Assembly: GCF_000169435.1 (NCBI RefSeq)
Contig: NZ_AAYB01000002.1
Location: 124,001-188,000 of the forward strand
Source of the DNA: Roseobacter sp. CCS2
Lineage (GTDB): Bacteria; Pseudomonadota; Alphaproteobacteria; Rhodobacterales; Rhodobacteraceae
Direction: 5' to 3'
DNA length: 64,000 nucleotides
Shown: positions 25,321-34,543 of the stretch, in pieces
Layout of the letters: every line of letters starts with the position of its first letter
Position numbering within the stretch: the stretch's first letter is position 1
Program-made: the position numbers and the translations under genes
The notes under the pieces: model-generated
Database searches by the model: none
Seen by the model: only the letters and a program-made list of their open reading frames with translations
Told to the model about the DNA's origin: nothing

Positions 25321-25647
25321 TTACATCGAAAACGATGTCCCGCACCCGCAAGAAGACGTCGCATTGGGGTTGTTGATTACAAACCGCGCGCCGATCAGTT
25401 CTTCGCTGAAATCAATGACTGCGTCTGCGAGGAAGGGGAGTGAGACGCTGTCGATCACAACGGTTTCACCCTTCTCCGACAGCAGCAGATCGTCGTCTTT
25501 GGCTTCATCAAGGTCAATCTCATACTGAAAGCCGGAACATCCGCCGCCTTCAACCGCGATCCGCAGCGCTTTACCTTGGGCGGATGCGCCGATCTCGGCC
25601 AGGCGTTCAAAGGCGCGTGTGGTTACTTTGGGTGGAACAGTGAACAT
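25321..25647 (-). CDS. erpA: Iron-sulfur cluster insertion protein (ErpA/IscA family)
   Basis: This A-type carrier of 108 residues delivers Fe-S clusters to apoproteins. The three conserved cysteines are visible: GGGCSGFQY at about residue 36 and SSCGCGTSF at the C terminus. The protein is divergent from dgt with 68 bases between starts, an arrangement I recall as common in alphaproteobacteria. Confidence 0.93.
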   Translation of the reverse strand: MFTVPPKVTTRAFERLAEIGASAQGKALRIAVEGGGCSGFQYEIDLDEAKDDDLLLSEKGETVVIDSVSLPFLADAVIDFSEELIGARFVINNPNATSSCGCGTSFSM

Positions 25648-25715
25648 GTGCAGGGCCTATCGGTTCTGTGTTACCTGTAATATAGGGAAGGCAGGCAAAC
25701 ACGACAAGACAGGCA

Positions 25716-26894
25716 ATGACGATGGCAGCGCCCTATGCAACCGATCCCGCCAATCCGCGGGGGCGGCTTTATGCAGAAGAAGAAAGCACCTTTCGGTCGC
25801 GTTTTCAGAGGGACCGGGACCGGATCATTCACGCATCGGCCTTTCGGCGGCTCAAGCATAAAACGCAGGTGTTCATTGAACATGAGGGCGATTATTTTCG
25901 GACCCGCCTGACCCATTCGATTGAGGTGGCACAGGTCGCGCGCACGGTGGCAGCGGCCTTGGATTTGAATGTGGAACTGACTGAAGCTGTGGCGCTGGCC
26001 CATGATCTGGGTCACACGCCCTTTGGTCATACAGGGGAAGAGGCGCTGGATGCGCTGATGCAGCCCTATGGTGGTTTCGATCACAACGCCCAGGCGCTCC
26101 ATATCGTGACCTCACTGGAACGGCATTATGCTGAATGGGATGGCCTGAACCTGACGTGGGAAAGCCTTGAGGGGATTGCCAAGCATAACGGCCCGGTGAC
26201 GGGTGACATCCCTTATGCATTGGCCGCCTACAATGCGCGCCACGATCTGGAACTGCACACCCACGCGAGTGCCGAGGCGCAGGCGGCGGCTTTGGCCGAT
26301 GACATTGCTTATAATAATCATGATTTGCACGACGGGCTGCGGGCGGAGTTGTTCAGCACGGATGAATTGGCAGAGCTGCCGATCCTGTCTGACTGCTTTG
26401 CCAGGGTCGATGCCAAATATCCTGATCTCAATTACTATCGCCGCAGGCATGAGGCCTTGCGCCGGTTCTTTGGCGTGCTGGTTGAGGATGTGATCACCGT
26501 CAGCCGCCGTAATCTGACTGAACTGGCCCCGGCAACAGTGCACGATATCCGCCATGCGGGTCGCATGATGGTGCAGTTTTCGCCGAAACTGTGGACAGAC
26601 CTGAAGGTGATCCGCAAGTTCCTGTTTCAACGCATGTATCGTGCCCCGGCCGTTGTTGATATGCGGGTTGTCGTCACGCAGATGGTCAACGATCTGTTCC
26701 CGTTCTTCATGGAAAACACCGCTGAATTGCCCAAGCAATGGCGCAAGGATGTGGCCGATGCGCCTGATAAGACGGCGCTGGCGCGGATTGTGGCTGATTA
26801 CATTGCGGGTATGACCGACCGCTTTGCCATTCAGGAGCACAAGCGCCTGATCGGGGGCGAGGATATTCCGGCAGGTGTGATCGACGGCAACTGA
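25716..26894 (+). CDS. dgt: Deoxyguanosinetriphosphate triphosphohydrolase-like protein
   Basis: The enzyme hydrolyses dNTPs to deoxynucleoside and triphosphate, controlling pool size. The 392-residue HD-domain protein shows RRLKHKTQVF, TRLTHSIEVAQVAR (first metal His), ALAHDLGHTPFGHTGE (HD pair) and YNNHDLHDGL. The ATG at 25722 (MAAPYATD) is an alternative start two codons downstream. It heads a run of housekeeping genes with argS following after 81 bases. Confidence 0.93.
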   Translation: MTMAAPYATDPANPRGRLYAEEESTFRSRFQRDRDRIIHASAFRRLKHKTQVFIEHEGDYFRTRLTHSIEVAQVARTVAAALDLNVELTEAVALAHDLGHTPFGHTGEEALDALMQPYGGFDHNAQALHIVTSLERHYAEWDGLNLTWESLEGIAKHNGPVTGDIPYALAAYNARHDLELHTHASAEAQAAALADDIAYNNHDLHDGLRAELFSTDELAELPILSDCFARVDAKYPDLNYYRRRHEALRRFFGVLVEDVITVSRRNLTELAPATVHDIRHAGRMMVQFSPKLWTDLKVIRKFLFQRMYRAPAVVDMRVVVTQMVNDLFPFFMENTAELPKQWRKDVADAPDKTALARIVADYIAGMTDRFAIQEHKRLIGGEDIPAGVIDGN

Positions 26895-26975
26895 TCGCGC
26901 AGATATGGCAAGAGTCTGCTTGCTCTGCTTGGTACGGGTGGTAAACCCCAATCAAACAACGCTGTTGGAAGTACA

Positions 26976-28715
26976 ATGAACCTTTTTGCTGATATGCGCG
27001 CCCGGGTGCTGGATTGCCTTGACCAAATGGTCGCCGAAGGCACGCTGCCCGCTGACCTTGCCACCGCTGCTGTTTCGGTCGAGCCACCGCGCGATGCATC
27101 GCATGGTGATATGGCCACGAATGCGGCGATGGTGCTGGCGAAACCTGCCAAGATGAACCCGCGGGTGATTGCGGATGCGCTGGCGGCCAAGCTGCTGGCT
27201 GATCCGCAGATTGCGGTGGTTGAAGTGGCCGGTCCGGGTTTCTTGAACATGCGGCTGGTGCCAGAGGTCTGGCAGGGCGTGGTGAAAGCGGCTTTGTCTG
27301 ATCCGGCCTATGGTCAGTCCAACTTGGGGCAGGGCCAGAAGATGATGGTCGAATATGTCTCGGCCAACCCAACAGGCCCATTGCACGTCGGCCATACGCG
27401 GGGTGCTGTCTTTGGTGACGCGCTGGCGCGGTTGTTGGATTACGCAGGCTTTGACGTCACCAAGGAATACTACATTAACGACGGCGGCGCGCAGGTCGAT
27501 GTCCTCGCCCGGTCGGTCTACCTGCGGTATCTGGAGGCACATGGGCAAGAGGTGGCTTTTCCGGATGGGACTTATCCGGGGGACTATCTGAAACCTGTTG
27601 GCAAAGCATTGAAAGCCAAGGTTGGCGACGCCTATGTCGATAAGGGTGAGCAGTACTGGCTAGAGGAAATCCGGGAATTTGCGACCGAAGCGATGATGGA
27701 TCTGATCCGGGCGGATCTGGCCCAACTTGGCGTCGTGATGGATAACTTTTATTCCGAAAAATCGCTCTACGGCACTGGTTTGATTGAGAAAGCCATTGCA
27801 GAGCTGGACGAGAAGGGCCTGATCTATCGCGGCACGTTGGAACCACCCAAGGGCAAAATGCCAGAGGATTGGGAACCGCGGGAGCAGACGCTGTTCAAGT
27901 CCACCGCGCATGGCGACGATGTGGATCGGCCTGTGCAGAAATCTGACGGGTCCTGGACCTATTTCGCGCCAGATATCGCCTATCATTACGACAAGGTGCA
28001 GCGGGGCTTTGACCAGTTGATCGACGTCTTTGGCGCGGATCACGGCGGTTATGTGAAGCGGATGAAGGCGGCGGTCTCTGCGCTGTCTGACGGCAAGGTA
28101 CCACTGGATGTAAAGCTGACACAACTCGTGAAGCTTTATAAAAACGGCGAACCATTCAAGATGTCCAAGCGGGCAGGGACCTTTGTGACCTTGCGCGATG
28201 TTGTTGATCAGGTGGGCGCGAACGTGACCCGCTTCCATATGCTGACGCGCAAGAATGATGCGCCGCTGGATTTTGATTTCGACAAGGTGCTGGAGCAGTC
28301 CAAAGACAATCCGGTTTTCTACGTCAACTACGCTTATGCGCGGGTAAACTCTGCCGTGGGCAAAGCAGGGGCGTTTACCGATGTGTCTGACGTGACCTTG
28401 GCCGACGTCGACCTGTCTGGCCTGACTCATGAGGCCGAACTGGCCGTCATCAGAAAGCTTGCCGAATGGCCGCGGTTGGTTGAAATCGCAGCGCGGGGCC
28501 ATGAGCCGCACAGGATCGCGTTCTACCTCTATGATCTGGCGTCAGATTTCCACGCGCTTTACCACCAAGGCAACGCGGATGAGGCGCTGCGGTTCGTGCA
28601 AGAGGGTGACTCAGAAACCACACAGGCGAAAATTGCGCTTATCCGGGCCGTGGCGATTGTTATTTTGCACGGTTTGGGTATTCTTGGCGTCACTCCGGCG
28701 GAAGAGATGCGCTAA
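26976..28715 (+). CDS. argS: Arginyl-tRNA synthetase
   Basis: This cytoplasmic class I synthetase charges tRNA-Arg. The 579-residue protein has the HIGH-type motif [16 protein letters not shown] at about residue 126 and the KMSKS-type motif FKMSKRAGT at about 400. The N-terminal tRNA-recognition domain and the C-terminal all-helical anticodon-binding domain are both present. It is of normal length and is followed closely by the SPOR gene. Confidence 0.97.
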   Translation: MNLFADMRARVLDCLDQMVAEGTLPADLATAAVSVEPPRDASHGDMATNAAMVLAKPAKMNPRVIADALAAKLLADPQIAVVEVAGPGFLNMRLVPEVWQGVVKAALSDPAYGQSNLGQGQKMMVEYVSANPTGPLHVGHTRGAVFGDALARLLDYAGFDVTKEYYINDGGAQVDVLARSVYLRYLEAHGQEVAFPDGTYPGDYLKPVGKALKAKVGDAYVDKGEQYWLEEIREFATEAMMDLIRADLAQLGVVMDNFYSEKSLYGTGLIEKAIAELDEKGLIYRGTLEPPKGKMPEDWEPREQTLFKSTAHGDDVDRPVQKSDGSWTYFAPDIAYHYDKVQRGFDQLIDVFGADHGGYVKRMKAAVSALSDGKVPLDVKLTQLVKLYKNGEPFKMSKRAGTFVTLRDVVDQVGANVTRFHMLTRKNDAPLDFDFDKVLEQSKDNPVFYVNYAYARVNSAVGKAGAFTDVSDVTLADVDLSGLTHEAELAVIRKLAEWPRLVEIAARGHEPHRIAFYLYDLASDFHALYHQGNADEALRFVQEGDSETTQAKIALIRAVAIVILHGLGILGVTPAEEMR

Positions 28716-28775
28716 CGCACGTGCTGCCGGGCTAAGCAAACGATGACCCCGCAAAGGGGCGCGCGAGAGGCGAAG

Positions 28776-29654
28776 ATGGCAGTATACGATGAGGGGTTCG
28801 CCCCGGCGGTGGGTGCACCGCGTGTTACCAATTTAGTGAATTTTGCAGGGGCCGCGTTGTCGCTGGCCCTGATCATTGGCGTTGGCTTTTGGGGATACAA
28901 ACTGATCGTGCGTGACGTCAGCGGCATTCCCGTCGTCCGTGCCATGGAAGGCGATATGCGTGTTTTGCCCGATAACCCCGCAGGCGGACTTGCCGCACAT
29001 ACCGGTCTATCGGTCAACGAAGTTGCCGCCGTAGGCGAGGCCGGTGGCCCCGAGGATCGTCTGGTTCTTGCGCCACGCACGACAGGCCTGGCCCCCGAAG
29101 ATTTGCAAGCGCAACCTCTTGCAGAGGCTGTTGCGGATGCCGTGACGGAAGAAGAGCCCGCAGCTGACACCGTCGTTGTACAAGATGACGCCAGCGCGCT
29201 GGCAGCACAACTTGCGGGCCTTGCGACGGCTGCCCCGGAACAGAATGCAGACGCTCCTGCAAATCTCATACCGGCCAGCGTCCCCGGTGTGTCGACCTCT
29301 TTGCGCCCGATTATCAGGCCCGCGAATATGCGCATTCCAGCGCCCAGTACCACGCCTGCGGTCGTGAACAATGAAGTTGCTGTGACAACAACAACGTTTC
29401 CTGCGGGCACCAATCTGGTGCAGTTGGGTGCTTTCCCGAACCCCGCTTTGGCAGCCGCCGAATGGGACCGCCTGCAAACCCGCTTTGGCCAACTGATGGC
29501 TGAACGCGGTCGCGTTATTCAGGTCAGCAATCAAAGCAGTGCCACATGGTACCGCCTGCGCGCCAGTGGTTTTGCTGATCGTGCCGAGGCCCGTCGCTTG
29601 TGCGCCGCCTTGCAGGCCGAAGGCGCTGAGTGCATCGCCGTTGTGGTCAACTAA
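28776..29654 (+). CDS. SPOR domain-containing membrane protein
   Basis: The product of 292 residues has one N-terminal membrane helix (LSLALIIGVGFWGYKLIV), a long Ala/Pro/Glu-rich periplasmic linker and a C-terminal SPOR domain (TNLVQLGAFPNPALAAAEW to CIAVVVN), which binds glycan strands lacking stem peptides at division sites. The start at 28776 has GAGAGG just upstream; an ATG at 28743 is the alternative. Between argS and nagZ, it fits a cell-division or wall role. Confidence 0.88.
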   Translation: MAVYDEGFAPAVGAPRVTNLVNFAGAALSLALIIGVGFWGYKLIVRDVSGIPVVRAMEGDMRVLPDNPAGGLAAHTGLSVNEVAAVGEAGGPEDRLVLAPRTTGLAPEDLQAQPLAEAVADAVTEEEPAADTVVVQDDASALAAQLAGLATAAPEQNADAPANLIPASVPGVSTSLRPIIRPANMRIPAPSTTPAVVNNEVAVTTTTFPAGTNLVQLGAFPNPALAAAEWDRLQTRFGQLMAERGRVIQVSNQSSATWYRLRASGFADRAEARRLCAALQAEGAECIAVVVN

Positions 29655-29660
29655 GTGCCT

Positions 29661-30644
29661 ATGAACGCGACGATTTTCGGCCCAAAGGGGCAGGAAATCA
29701 CCGACTGGGAGCGCGGATTTTTTCGCGAGGTTCAGCCGCTGGGCTTTATCCTTTTCGCCCGAAATATCGACAACCCGGACCAATTGCGCCGCTTGACGCA
29801 TGATCTGCGTGACGCTGTGCAGCGCGATGCACCGATCCTGATCGATCAGGAGGGCGGGCGCGTGCAGCGGATGCGCAGCCCCCATTGGCGTGAATATCTG
29901 CCGGCCTTGGATCAGATGGCGCAAGCGCATGATCCGCTGCGCACCCATTGGATACGTAACCGACTGATCGCCGCCGAATTGCATGACGTTGGCATTGATG
30001 CCAATTGCGCGCCCTTGGCTGATATTGCCGAAGATGCAACGCATCCGGTGCTGAAAAACCGGCTTTATGGATACGACGTGGAAACCGTTGTTGCGGCCTC
30101 GCGAACATGTGCTGACGCGCACCTTGCCGGTGGCGTCTTGCCGATCCTCAAACATATCCCCGGCTATGGCCGCGCGTCTGTTGATAGCCATCAGCATTTG
30201 CCGCGTGTCGATGCACCTCGGGCGGAACTTGATGCGTGGGATTTCGCGCCGTTTGCATTACTCAATGACATCCCGATGGGTATGACAGCACATATCGTCT
30301 TTTCTGATATTGATGCTGACGCGCCTGCCACAACATCCGCCAAAATGATGGAAGTGATCCGAAAGGGTATCGGTTTCGATGGTCTTTTGATGACAGATGA
30401 TCTGTCGATGGAGGCGCTTTCGGGCAGGGTCGCAGAGCGGGCACAGGCCAGTATTGCGGCGGGCTGTGACATCGTTTTGCATTGCAATGGTGACGCCGCA
30501 GAAATGCAGGCCGTCGCCGCGGCATCTGGTGATATGACCCCGGCCGCAATAATCCGCGCAAATCGTGCATTAGCGATGCGAAAAACCCCTGAAAATATTG
30601 ACATCCCCGGTCTAGAAGCGGAACTTGCACGCCACTTAGGCTGA
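29661..30644 (+). CDS. nagZ: Beta-N-acetylhexosaminidase
   Basis: This cytoplasmic GH3 enzyme removes GlcNAc from recycled muropeptides. The 327-residue protein carries LFARNIDNP, the IDQEGGRVQRM segment, the loop KHIPGYGRASVDSHQHLP that contains the catalytic His, and the nucleophile Asp in TDDLSMEAL. The ATG at 29661 is chosen; a GTG two codons earlier is possible. It follows the SPOR gene almost directly and leads into scpA. Confidence 0.94.
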   Translation: MNATIFGPKGQEITDWERGFFREVQPLGFILFARNIDNPDQLRRLTHDLRDAVQRDAPILIDQEGGRVQRMRSPHWREYLPALDQMAQAHDPLRTHWIRNRLIAAELHDVGIDANCAPLADIAEDATHPVLKNRLYGYDVETVVAASRTCADAHLAGGVLPILKHIPGYGRASVDSHQHLPRVDAPRAELDAWDFAPFALLNDIPMGMTAHIVFSDIDADAPATTSAKMMEVIRKGIGFDGLLMTDDLSMEALSGRVAERAQASIAAGCDIVLHCNGDAAEMQAVAAASGDMTPAAIIRANRALAMRKTPENIDIPGLEAELARHLG

Positions 30645-30650
30645 GGTCAG

Positions 30651-31445
30651 ATGCAGGGCGAAGATTTTCAAGAAGATGCGGTAAGTGTCAGCGAGCGTGT
30701 GGCCGCTGAGGCCTTGATCGTGGATGTGGGTGCCTATGAAGGCCCGCTGGATCTGTTGCTGACCTTGTCACGCACACAAAAGGTCGATCTGCGCCAGATT
30801 TCCATTCTTGCCTTGGCCGAGCAGTATTTGGCTTTTGTCGAACAGGCCAAACGCCTACGACTGGAATTGGCGGCGGATTATCTGGTGATGGCGGCATGGC
30901 TCGCGTTCCTGAAATCCCGTCTGTTATTGCCGCCTGACCCGTCCGAGGAAGGGCCGTCAGGTGAAGAACTTGCCGCCCACCTTGCGTTTCAATTGGAACG
31001 GCTTGAGGCGATGCGCAACTCTGCCGCCAAGCTGATGGCGCGTGACCAGTTAGGCCGTGATTTCTTTGCCCGTGGCATCACCGAAGATGTGCAGCGCGTG
31101 CGCCGCGTGACCTATACCGCCACCTTGCTGGACCTGATGCAAGGCTATGCCCGGATTCGCACCCGCGATGATTTCCGCCCTTTCGTGATGGACCGCCAGC
31201 ATGTGATGACGATGGAACAGGCGCTGGAGCGGATGCGCGGGTTGATCGGGTTTGCCGGTGATTGGACCGATTTTGCCACATATCTGCCTGATGGCTGGGA
31301 TGTGGACCCGCAACGCCGCAGGTCAACCACCGCTGCCACCTTTGCCGCCTCACTGGAATTGGCCAAGGAAGGCAAGGTCGAAATCCGGCAGGGCGAAACC
31401 TTTGCCCCCATTCAAATCCGCAAGAAAGTGCCCGGTGATGAGTAA
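30651..31445 (+). CDS. scpA: Segregation and condensation protein A
   Basis: ScpA is the kleisin of the SMC condensin and bridges the SMC head domains. The 264-residue protein has the typical start YEGPLDLLLTLSRTQKVDL followed by YLVMAAWLAFLKSRLLLP, and a C-terminal winged-helix part. It begins six bases after nagZ and overlaps scpB by eight bases. Confidence 0.94.
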   Translation: MQGEDFQEDAVSVSERVAAEALIVDVGAYEGPLDLLLTLSRTQKVDLRQISILALAEQYLAFVEQAKRLRLELAADYLVMAAWLAFLKSRLLLPPDPSEEGPSGEELAAHLAFQLERLEAMRNSAAKLMARDQLGRDFFARGITEDVQRVRRVTYTATLLDLMQGYARIRTRDDFRPFVMDRQHVMTMEQALERMRGLIGFAGDWTDFATYLPDGWDVDPQRRRSTTAATFAASLELAKEGKVEIRQGETFAPIQIRKKVPGDE

Positions 31446-32088
31446 GACAGACACCCCCGATAACGAAAGCCTGTTCGAGGCACCGCCGATGGGCGAACAG
31501 GAACGCATGGTCGAGGCGATCCTTTTTGCGACGGCAGATCCTGTATCGGTGACGGAATTGACAGGCCGGATGCCGCACGGCTGCGACCCTGCCGAGGCAA
31601 TAGCGAACCTGCGCAAACGCTACGAGGGTCGAGGTGTGAATATCGTGAAGGTCGGGGATGCCTGGGCGATCCGCACGGCGGGCGACCTTGGGTTTCTGAT
31701 GCAAAAGGAAACGGTTGAGACCCGTAAACTCAGCCGTGCCGCGATCGAAACGCTGGCGATTGTGGCCTATCACCAACCCGTAACGCGCGCCGAGATCGAA
31801 GAGATCCGTGGCGTCAGTGTCAGCCGTGGCACGGTTGACCAGCTGATCGAGCTGGAATGGATCCGCTTTGGCCGTCGCAAGATGACGCCGGGCCGTCCAG
31901 TGACCTTTGTGGTCACGCAAGGGTTTCTCGATCACTTCGGATTGGAAAACGCGCGCGATCTGCCGGGGCTGAAGGAACTGCGCTCTGCCGGTTTGCTGGA
32001 AAACCGACCCCCACCAGGCGCGGCCGCTTTGGGCGAGGCTGAAGACGGTGATGAGGATGAAAACCAGACCGAGTTGTTTGAAGATTAA
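31438..32088 (+). CDS. scpB: Segregation and condensation protein B
   Basis: ScpB dimers bind ScpA in the condensin complex. The 216-residue protein has two winged-helix domains; diagnostic stretches are VEAILFATADPVSV, LSRAAIETLAIVAYHQPVTR and EIRGVSVSRGTVDQL. The C-terminal 30 residues are acidic. The start lies inside the end of scpA (ATGAGTAA). In other roseobacters I recall tatABC following; here a small basic protein follows instead. Confidence 0.94.
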   Translation: MSKTDTPDNESLFEAPPMGEQERMVEAILFATADPVSVTELTGRMPHGCDPAEAIANLRKRYEGRGVNIVKVGDAWAIRTAGDLGFLMQKETVETRKLSRAAIETLAIVAYHQPVTRAEIEEIRGVSVSRGTVDQLIELEWIRFGRRKMTPGRPVTFVVTQGFLDHFGLENARDLPGLKELRSAGLLENRPPPGAAALGEAEDGDEDENQTELFED

Positions 32089-32131
32089 CCCGGGCACCTT
32101 ATCTTAAGGCAAACCGCGAGAGGAAATTCAG

Positions 32132-32320
32132 ATGAACATGAACCGACTGATCAACATGGGCCTGCGGATGCTGATGCGCAAAGGCACACAGATGATGGCA
32201 AACCGTGGCAAGCGCCCCGAAGATATGACGCCGGAAGAGCGCGCAAAGGCAAAAGAGGCGCAGCAAACGGCGCAGAAAGCGCAAAAGGGCATGCGGGCAG
32301 CACGGCGGTTTATGCGATAG
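32132..32320 (+). CDS. Small basic conserved hypothetical protein
   Basis: The 62-residue product starts MNMNRLINMGLRMLMRKGTQ and is rich in Met, Arg and Lys, with a central PEDMTPEERAKAKEAQQTAQ helix. GAGG lies ten bases before the ATG. Its position 44 bases after scpB suggests co-transcription. It is soluble and strongly basic; function unknown. Confidence 0.6.
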   Translation: MNMNRLINMGLRMLMRKGTQMMANRGKRPEDMTPEERAKAKEAQQTAQKAQKGMRAARRFMR

Positions 32321-32486
32321 TGGCTCGGCTGTAGGTTCAAGATTTTTTAGATGACCGCTTTGCGAGACGTAGTTGCCATCCAAGACGGTATGTCGAATGA
32401 CCGGTTTTCATCTCAACCAATGGTAGCGTTGTTTCAACCAGAATTGTCATATTTTTGATTCAGTTCCGTGCAAGAGGTCGGCTGTG

Positions 32487-33056
32487 ATGGAACTGACTGT
32501 TATACAATCATCAAAGCTGCGCGTTGCCAGTTTGCACATCCTCTGGTTCAGCTTCGGGCTGATATGGCCGCTACTTTACATCTTCACAATTTATCCTGCC
32601 GATCATATCGGGTCGTTCTTCAAAGCTATTTTTGCTCTTTGTGCTGTGGCAAGCGGGGCTATTGCACTGAGCGAGGGGCGGAAAGCGTGGCGCGTACTCA
32701 ACACGCCCGGCGATTGGAGAGCCACAGTTACTTCACGCAGATTGGTTTGGAATGTCGCGATTCCTTCCCAAAATCTGCCGATGGACTTAGCTCTTGTCGA
32801 CGTTGCCAAAGCAATACGGTTAGAAATCAGTCGCACAAACAAAGACAGTGATGGCGAGTACACCAAAATCGAAGATTGCTTTGAGCTTTACTTTGTCGAT
32901 GGCCGTGTTCAGACTTTTGATCGCGAAACTGCTGGTCTCAATCCACACCGCGTTTTTCTGGCGCTTGCAGAGCATGGCATACCTTATGAATTTTGGACGC
33001 AAGACCACACCAAAAATAGCGTCGATACGTCGAGGATTTTTCAGCGATCCTATTGA
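32487..33056 (+). CDS. Orphan membrane protein of unknown function
   Basis: This encodes 189 residues with two membrane helices near the N terminus (HILWFSFGLIWPLLYIFTIY and FKAIFALCAVASGAIAL) and a cytoplasmic C-terminal domain of about 120 residues containing FELYFVDGRVQTFDRETA. The ATG at 32487 follows AGAGG by nine bases; a GTG directly precedes it. Base composition is lower in G+C than the neighbours, suggesting recent arrival. No family recognised. Confidence 0.6.
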   Translation: MELTVIQSSKLRVASLHILWFSFGLIWPLLYIFTIYPADHIGSFFKAIFALCAVASGAIALSEGRKAWRVLNTPGDWRATVTSRRLVWNVAIPSQNLPMDLALVDVAKAIRLEISRTNKDSDGEYTKIEDCFELYFVDGRVQTFDRETAGLNPHRVFLALAEHGIPYEFWTQDHTKNSVDTSRIFQRSY

Positions 33057-33182
33057 GTTATTTCGCGAAAGCTGTCGTTCCCTACACACCGCAACATCCG
33101 TTGATTTGGGCTCGAAGCGGGCTTTCGGTTTTTACCACACGGCCAGTTTGCTTTTGTTAGCACCCTCGACCATTCTTCAAAG

Positions 33183-33380
33183 TCACCCCCGAAAATGCTT
33201 CGACAGTTTCAACCCTTGCCCTTGGTAATTCGACTTGATCTCGCGGCCATAGAGCGCCACTGGCATCGCGGCCATATGCTCATAGACCAACCGGCCCACG
33301 ACCTGTCCATGTTCCAGCACAAAGGGCGCTTCATGGCACCGTACTTCCAGCACCCCGCGTGACCCTGACGCCCCTGAACC
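33183..33380 (-). pseudogene. dcd: 3' fragment of a dCTP deaminase gene
   Basis: One minus-strand frame from 33380 to the TGA at 33183-33185 encodes about 65 residues that read as the C-terminal end of a long-form 2'-deoxycytidine triphosphate deaminase: GSRGVLEVRCHEAPFVLEHG, then LVYEHMAAMPVALYG and IKSNYQGQGLKLSKHF. The rest of the gene (about 300 residues) is absent: an in-frame TGA at 33381-33383 precedes it and the DNA beyond belongs to another gene. It is the truncated right part of a junction with the membrane-protein fragment at 33381-33487. Confidence 0.75.
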
Positions 33381-33487
33381 TCACCAGCGTCAATCATTCC
33401 GGCAAGCAATGTCACCTGCCACGTTGCCCCAAGATGCAGTACACCCCATAGGGCAAAAAGAACGGCACCAATTCTTGCATAGATCAA
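33381..33487 (-). pseudogene. 5' fragment of a small membrane-protein gene
   Basis: The frame opens with MIYARIGAVLFALWGVLHLG, a membrane helix, and continues ATWQVTLLAGMIDAGEV before losing sense. After about residue 35 the frame runs on (to 33209) only because it is read out of phase with the dCTP deaminase remnant, giving a Trp-, Arg- and Ser-rich tail. The first helix and the spacing from the Rrf2 gene suggest that this was once a target of that regulator. Confidence 0.6.
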
Positions 33488-33516
33488 CCAATAATTTCCT
33501 TCTGAAGTAAGGATTA

Positions 33517-33533
33517 GTAATCGAAATGGTTAC
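33517..33533. promoter_or_regulatory. Imperfect dyad between rrf2 and the membrane-protein fragment
   Basis: GTAATC and GGTTAC flank a five-base centre GAAAT, matching in five of six pairs. It sits 30-46 bases upstream of the truncated membrane gene and downstream of the Rrf2 gene. It may be an operator for Rrf2 but this is only positional evidence. Confidence 0.3.
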
Positions 33534-33577
33534 AGATTAATATAACCAACGTCAACGTCGATTATCAAAGGCGCACG

Positions 33578-34003
33578 TTACACTGTGAGGGGTTTCAGTT
33601 TGCCCGCTATTCCGGCTATTGAGACGGCTGCAAGCTCTGCTTCCATCGCCTGTGTTGCATTGGCCTTTATCTCATCTAGCACCGGCCCGATTCTTGAGCC
33701 AATCGGGCAGGACGCATCAGGTGGGCAATTGGGGTTGGCGAAAATCTCTTGCGTGTCCACAGCGCGGTAAACATCCAAAAGCGTAATCTGCTCAGGTGAG
33801 CGCGCAAGGTGTGTGCCGCCTTTTGCACCCGGCTGGGATGTCGTGATGCCCGCCCGCCCCAACATGCTGATGATCTTTCGCACAACAGCTGCATTTGTGC
33901 TCGCGCGTTTGGCGATGTCTTCAGACCCAATAGGCACATCCCCCTTCACCGCCATGACGGTAAGAATATGTGTGGCAACGGCAAGGCGAGAACTTACTGG
34001 CAT
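33578..34003 (-). CDS. Rrf2 family transcriptional regulator
   Basis: The 141-residue protein starts MPVSSRLAVATHILTVMAVK and has an N-terminal winged helix (GSEDIAKRASTNAAVVRKI and GITTSQPGAKGGTHLARSPE, the Rrf2 signature). Two cysteines in NCPPDASCPIG suggest a redox or metal-sensing role, as in the YwnA/NsrR types; the third cysteine for a classical Fe-S site is not obvious. It lies just upstream of the truncated membrane gene on the same strand. Confidence 0.9.
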   Translation of the reverse strand: MPVSSRLAVATHILTVMAVKGDVPIGSEDIAKRASTNAAVVRKIISMLGRAGITTSQPGAKGGTHLARSPEQITLLDVYRAVDTQEIFANPNCPPDASCPIGSRIGPVLDEIKANATQAMEAELAAVSIAGIAGKLKPLTV

Positions 34004-34207
34004 GACAGAACTGTATGCACACCTATGACGGTTTACAACTCATCGCGCTTTTTATACCGAAACAGAACAAGCCAACATTTGTGTAGTATGCAGCATCTGG
34101 TACAGTGAGATCAATCCGGTCATTCACCGCATGTCGCGCCAAGGCCCGATCTACCATTTCCGCCAATTACCCGACACAAAGGTTAAGGCCTGCTGCCGCG
34201 CCAGCGG
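34004..34207. other. Intergenic region upstream of rrf2
   Basis: These 204 bases contain no gene I can support. A 44-codon minus-strand frame (34023-34157) opens MVDRALARHAVNDRIDLTVP and ends 19 bases before rrf2, but its only upstream purine run (GGCGGAA) directly abuts the ATG, too close for normal spacing. It could be a remnant or a leader. The region is likely to hold the rrf2 promoter. Confidence 0.3.
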
Positions 34208-34534
34208 TTATTGCGCGTTTTGCCGTTCGATATAGCCGCGCAGTTCTTCGGCTTCTTGCCGTGCTTCGCGCAGACCGTCCATGGCCGCGCGCAATTCTGC
34301 TTCGGTCTGGCTTAGCTGGTTGGTAATCTCTGCTTCGCGTTGTTGCAGGTAGGTGATCGCCTGATCGCGGGTTTCTTCGGCCTCGTGCAGCGCTTGCGCC
34401 ATCTTATCCAGCTCGCCGATTTCAGCCTTCGTGACACGGGTAAACCGGTTGACCAGCCAGCTGGCAAACCAGCCCAGCATGAAGGCCACAAAAAGGATCA
34501 CAGCCGTCGCGATGATGAATTCAGTTCTGTTCAT
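34208..34534 (-). CDS. Membrane-anchored coiled-coil protein
   Basis: This encodes 108 residues. An N-terminal helix (EFIIATAVILFVAFMLGWFA) anchors a cytoplasmic coiled coil of about 70 residues rich in Glu, Gln, Ala and Arg (EIGELDKMAQALHEAEETRD). No enzyme motif is present. It is nine bases downstream of the OmpA-type gene and probably co-transcribed; I recall it near ubiA in related genomes. Function unknown. Confidence 0.7.
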   Translation of the reverse strand: MNRTEFIIATAVILFVAFMLGWFASWLVNRFTRVTKAEIGELDKMAQALHEAEETRDQAITYLQQREAEITNQLSQTEAELRAAMDGLREARQEAEELRGYIERQNAQ

Positions 34535-34543
34535 GGGGCTGGT

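Noticed and set aside
29007..30197. Minus-strand open frame of 396 codons over the SPOR and nagZ genes
   Set aside because: It spans two genes on the opposite strand, and the product lacks recognisable motifs.
34023..34157. 44-codon minus-strand frame upstream of rrf2
   Set aside because: The only upstream purine run abuts the start codon, and the product matches nothing known; not enough to call a gene.
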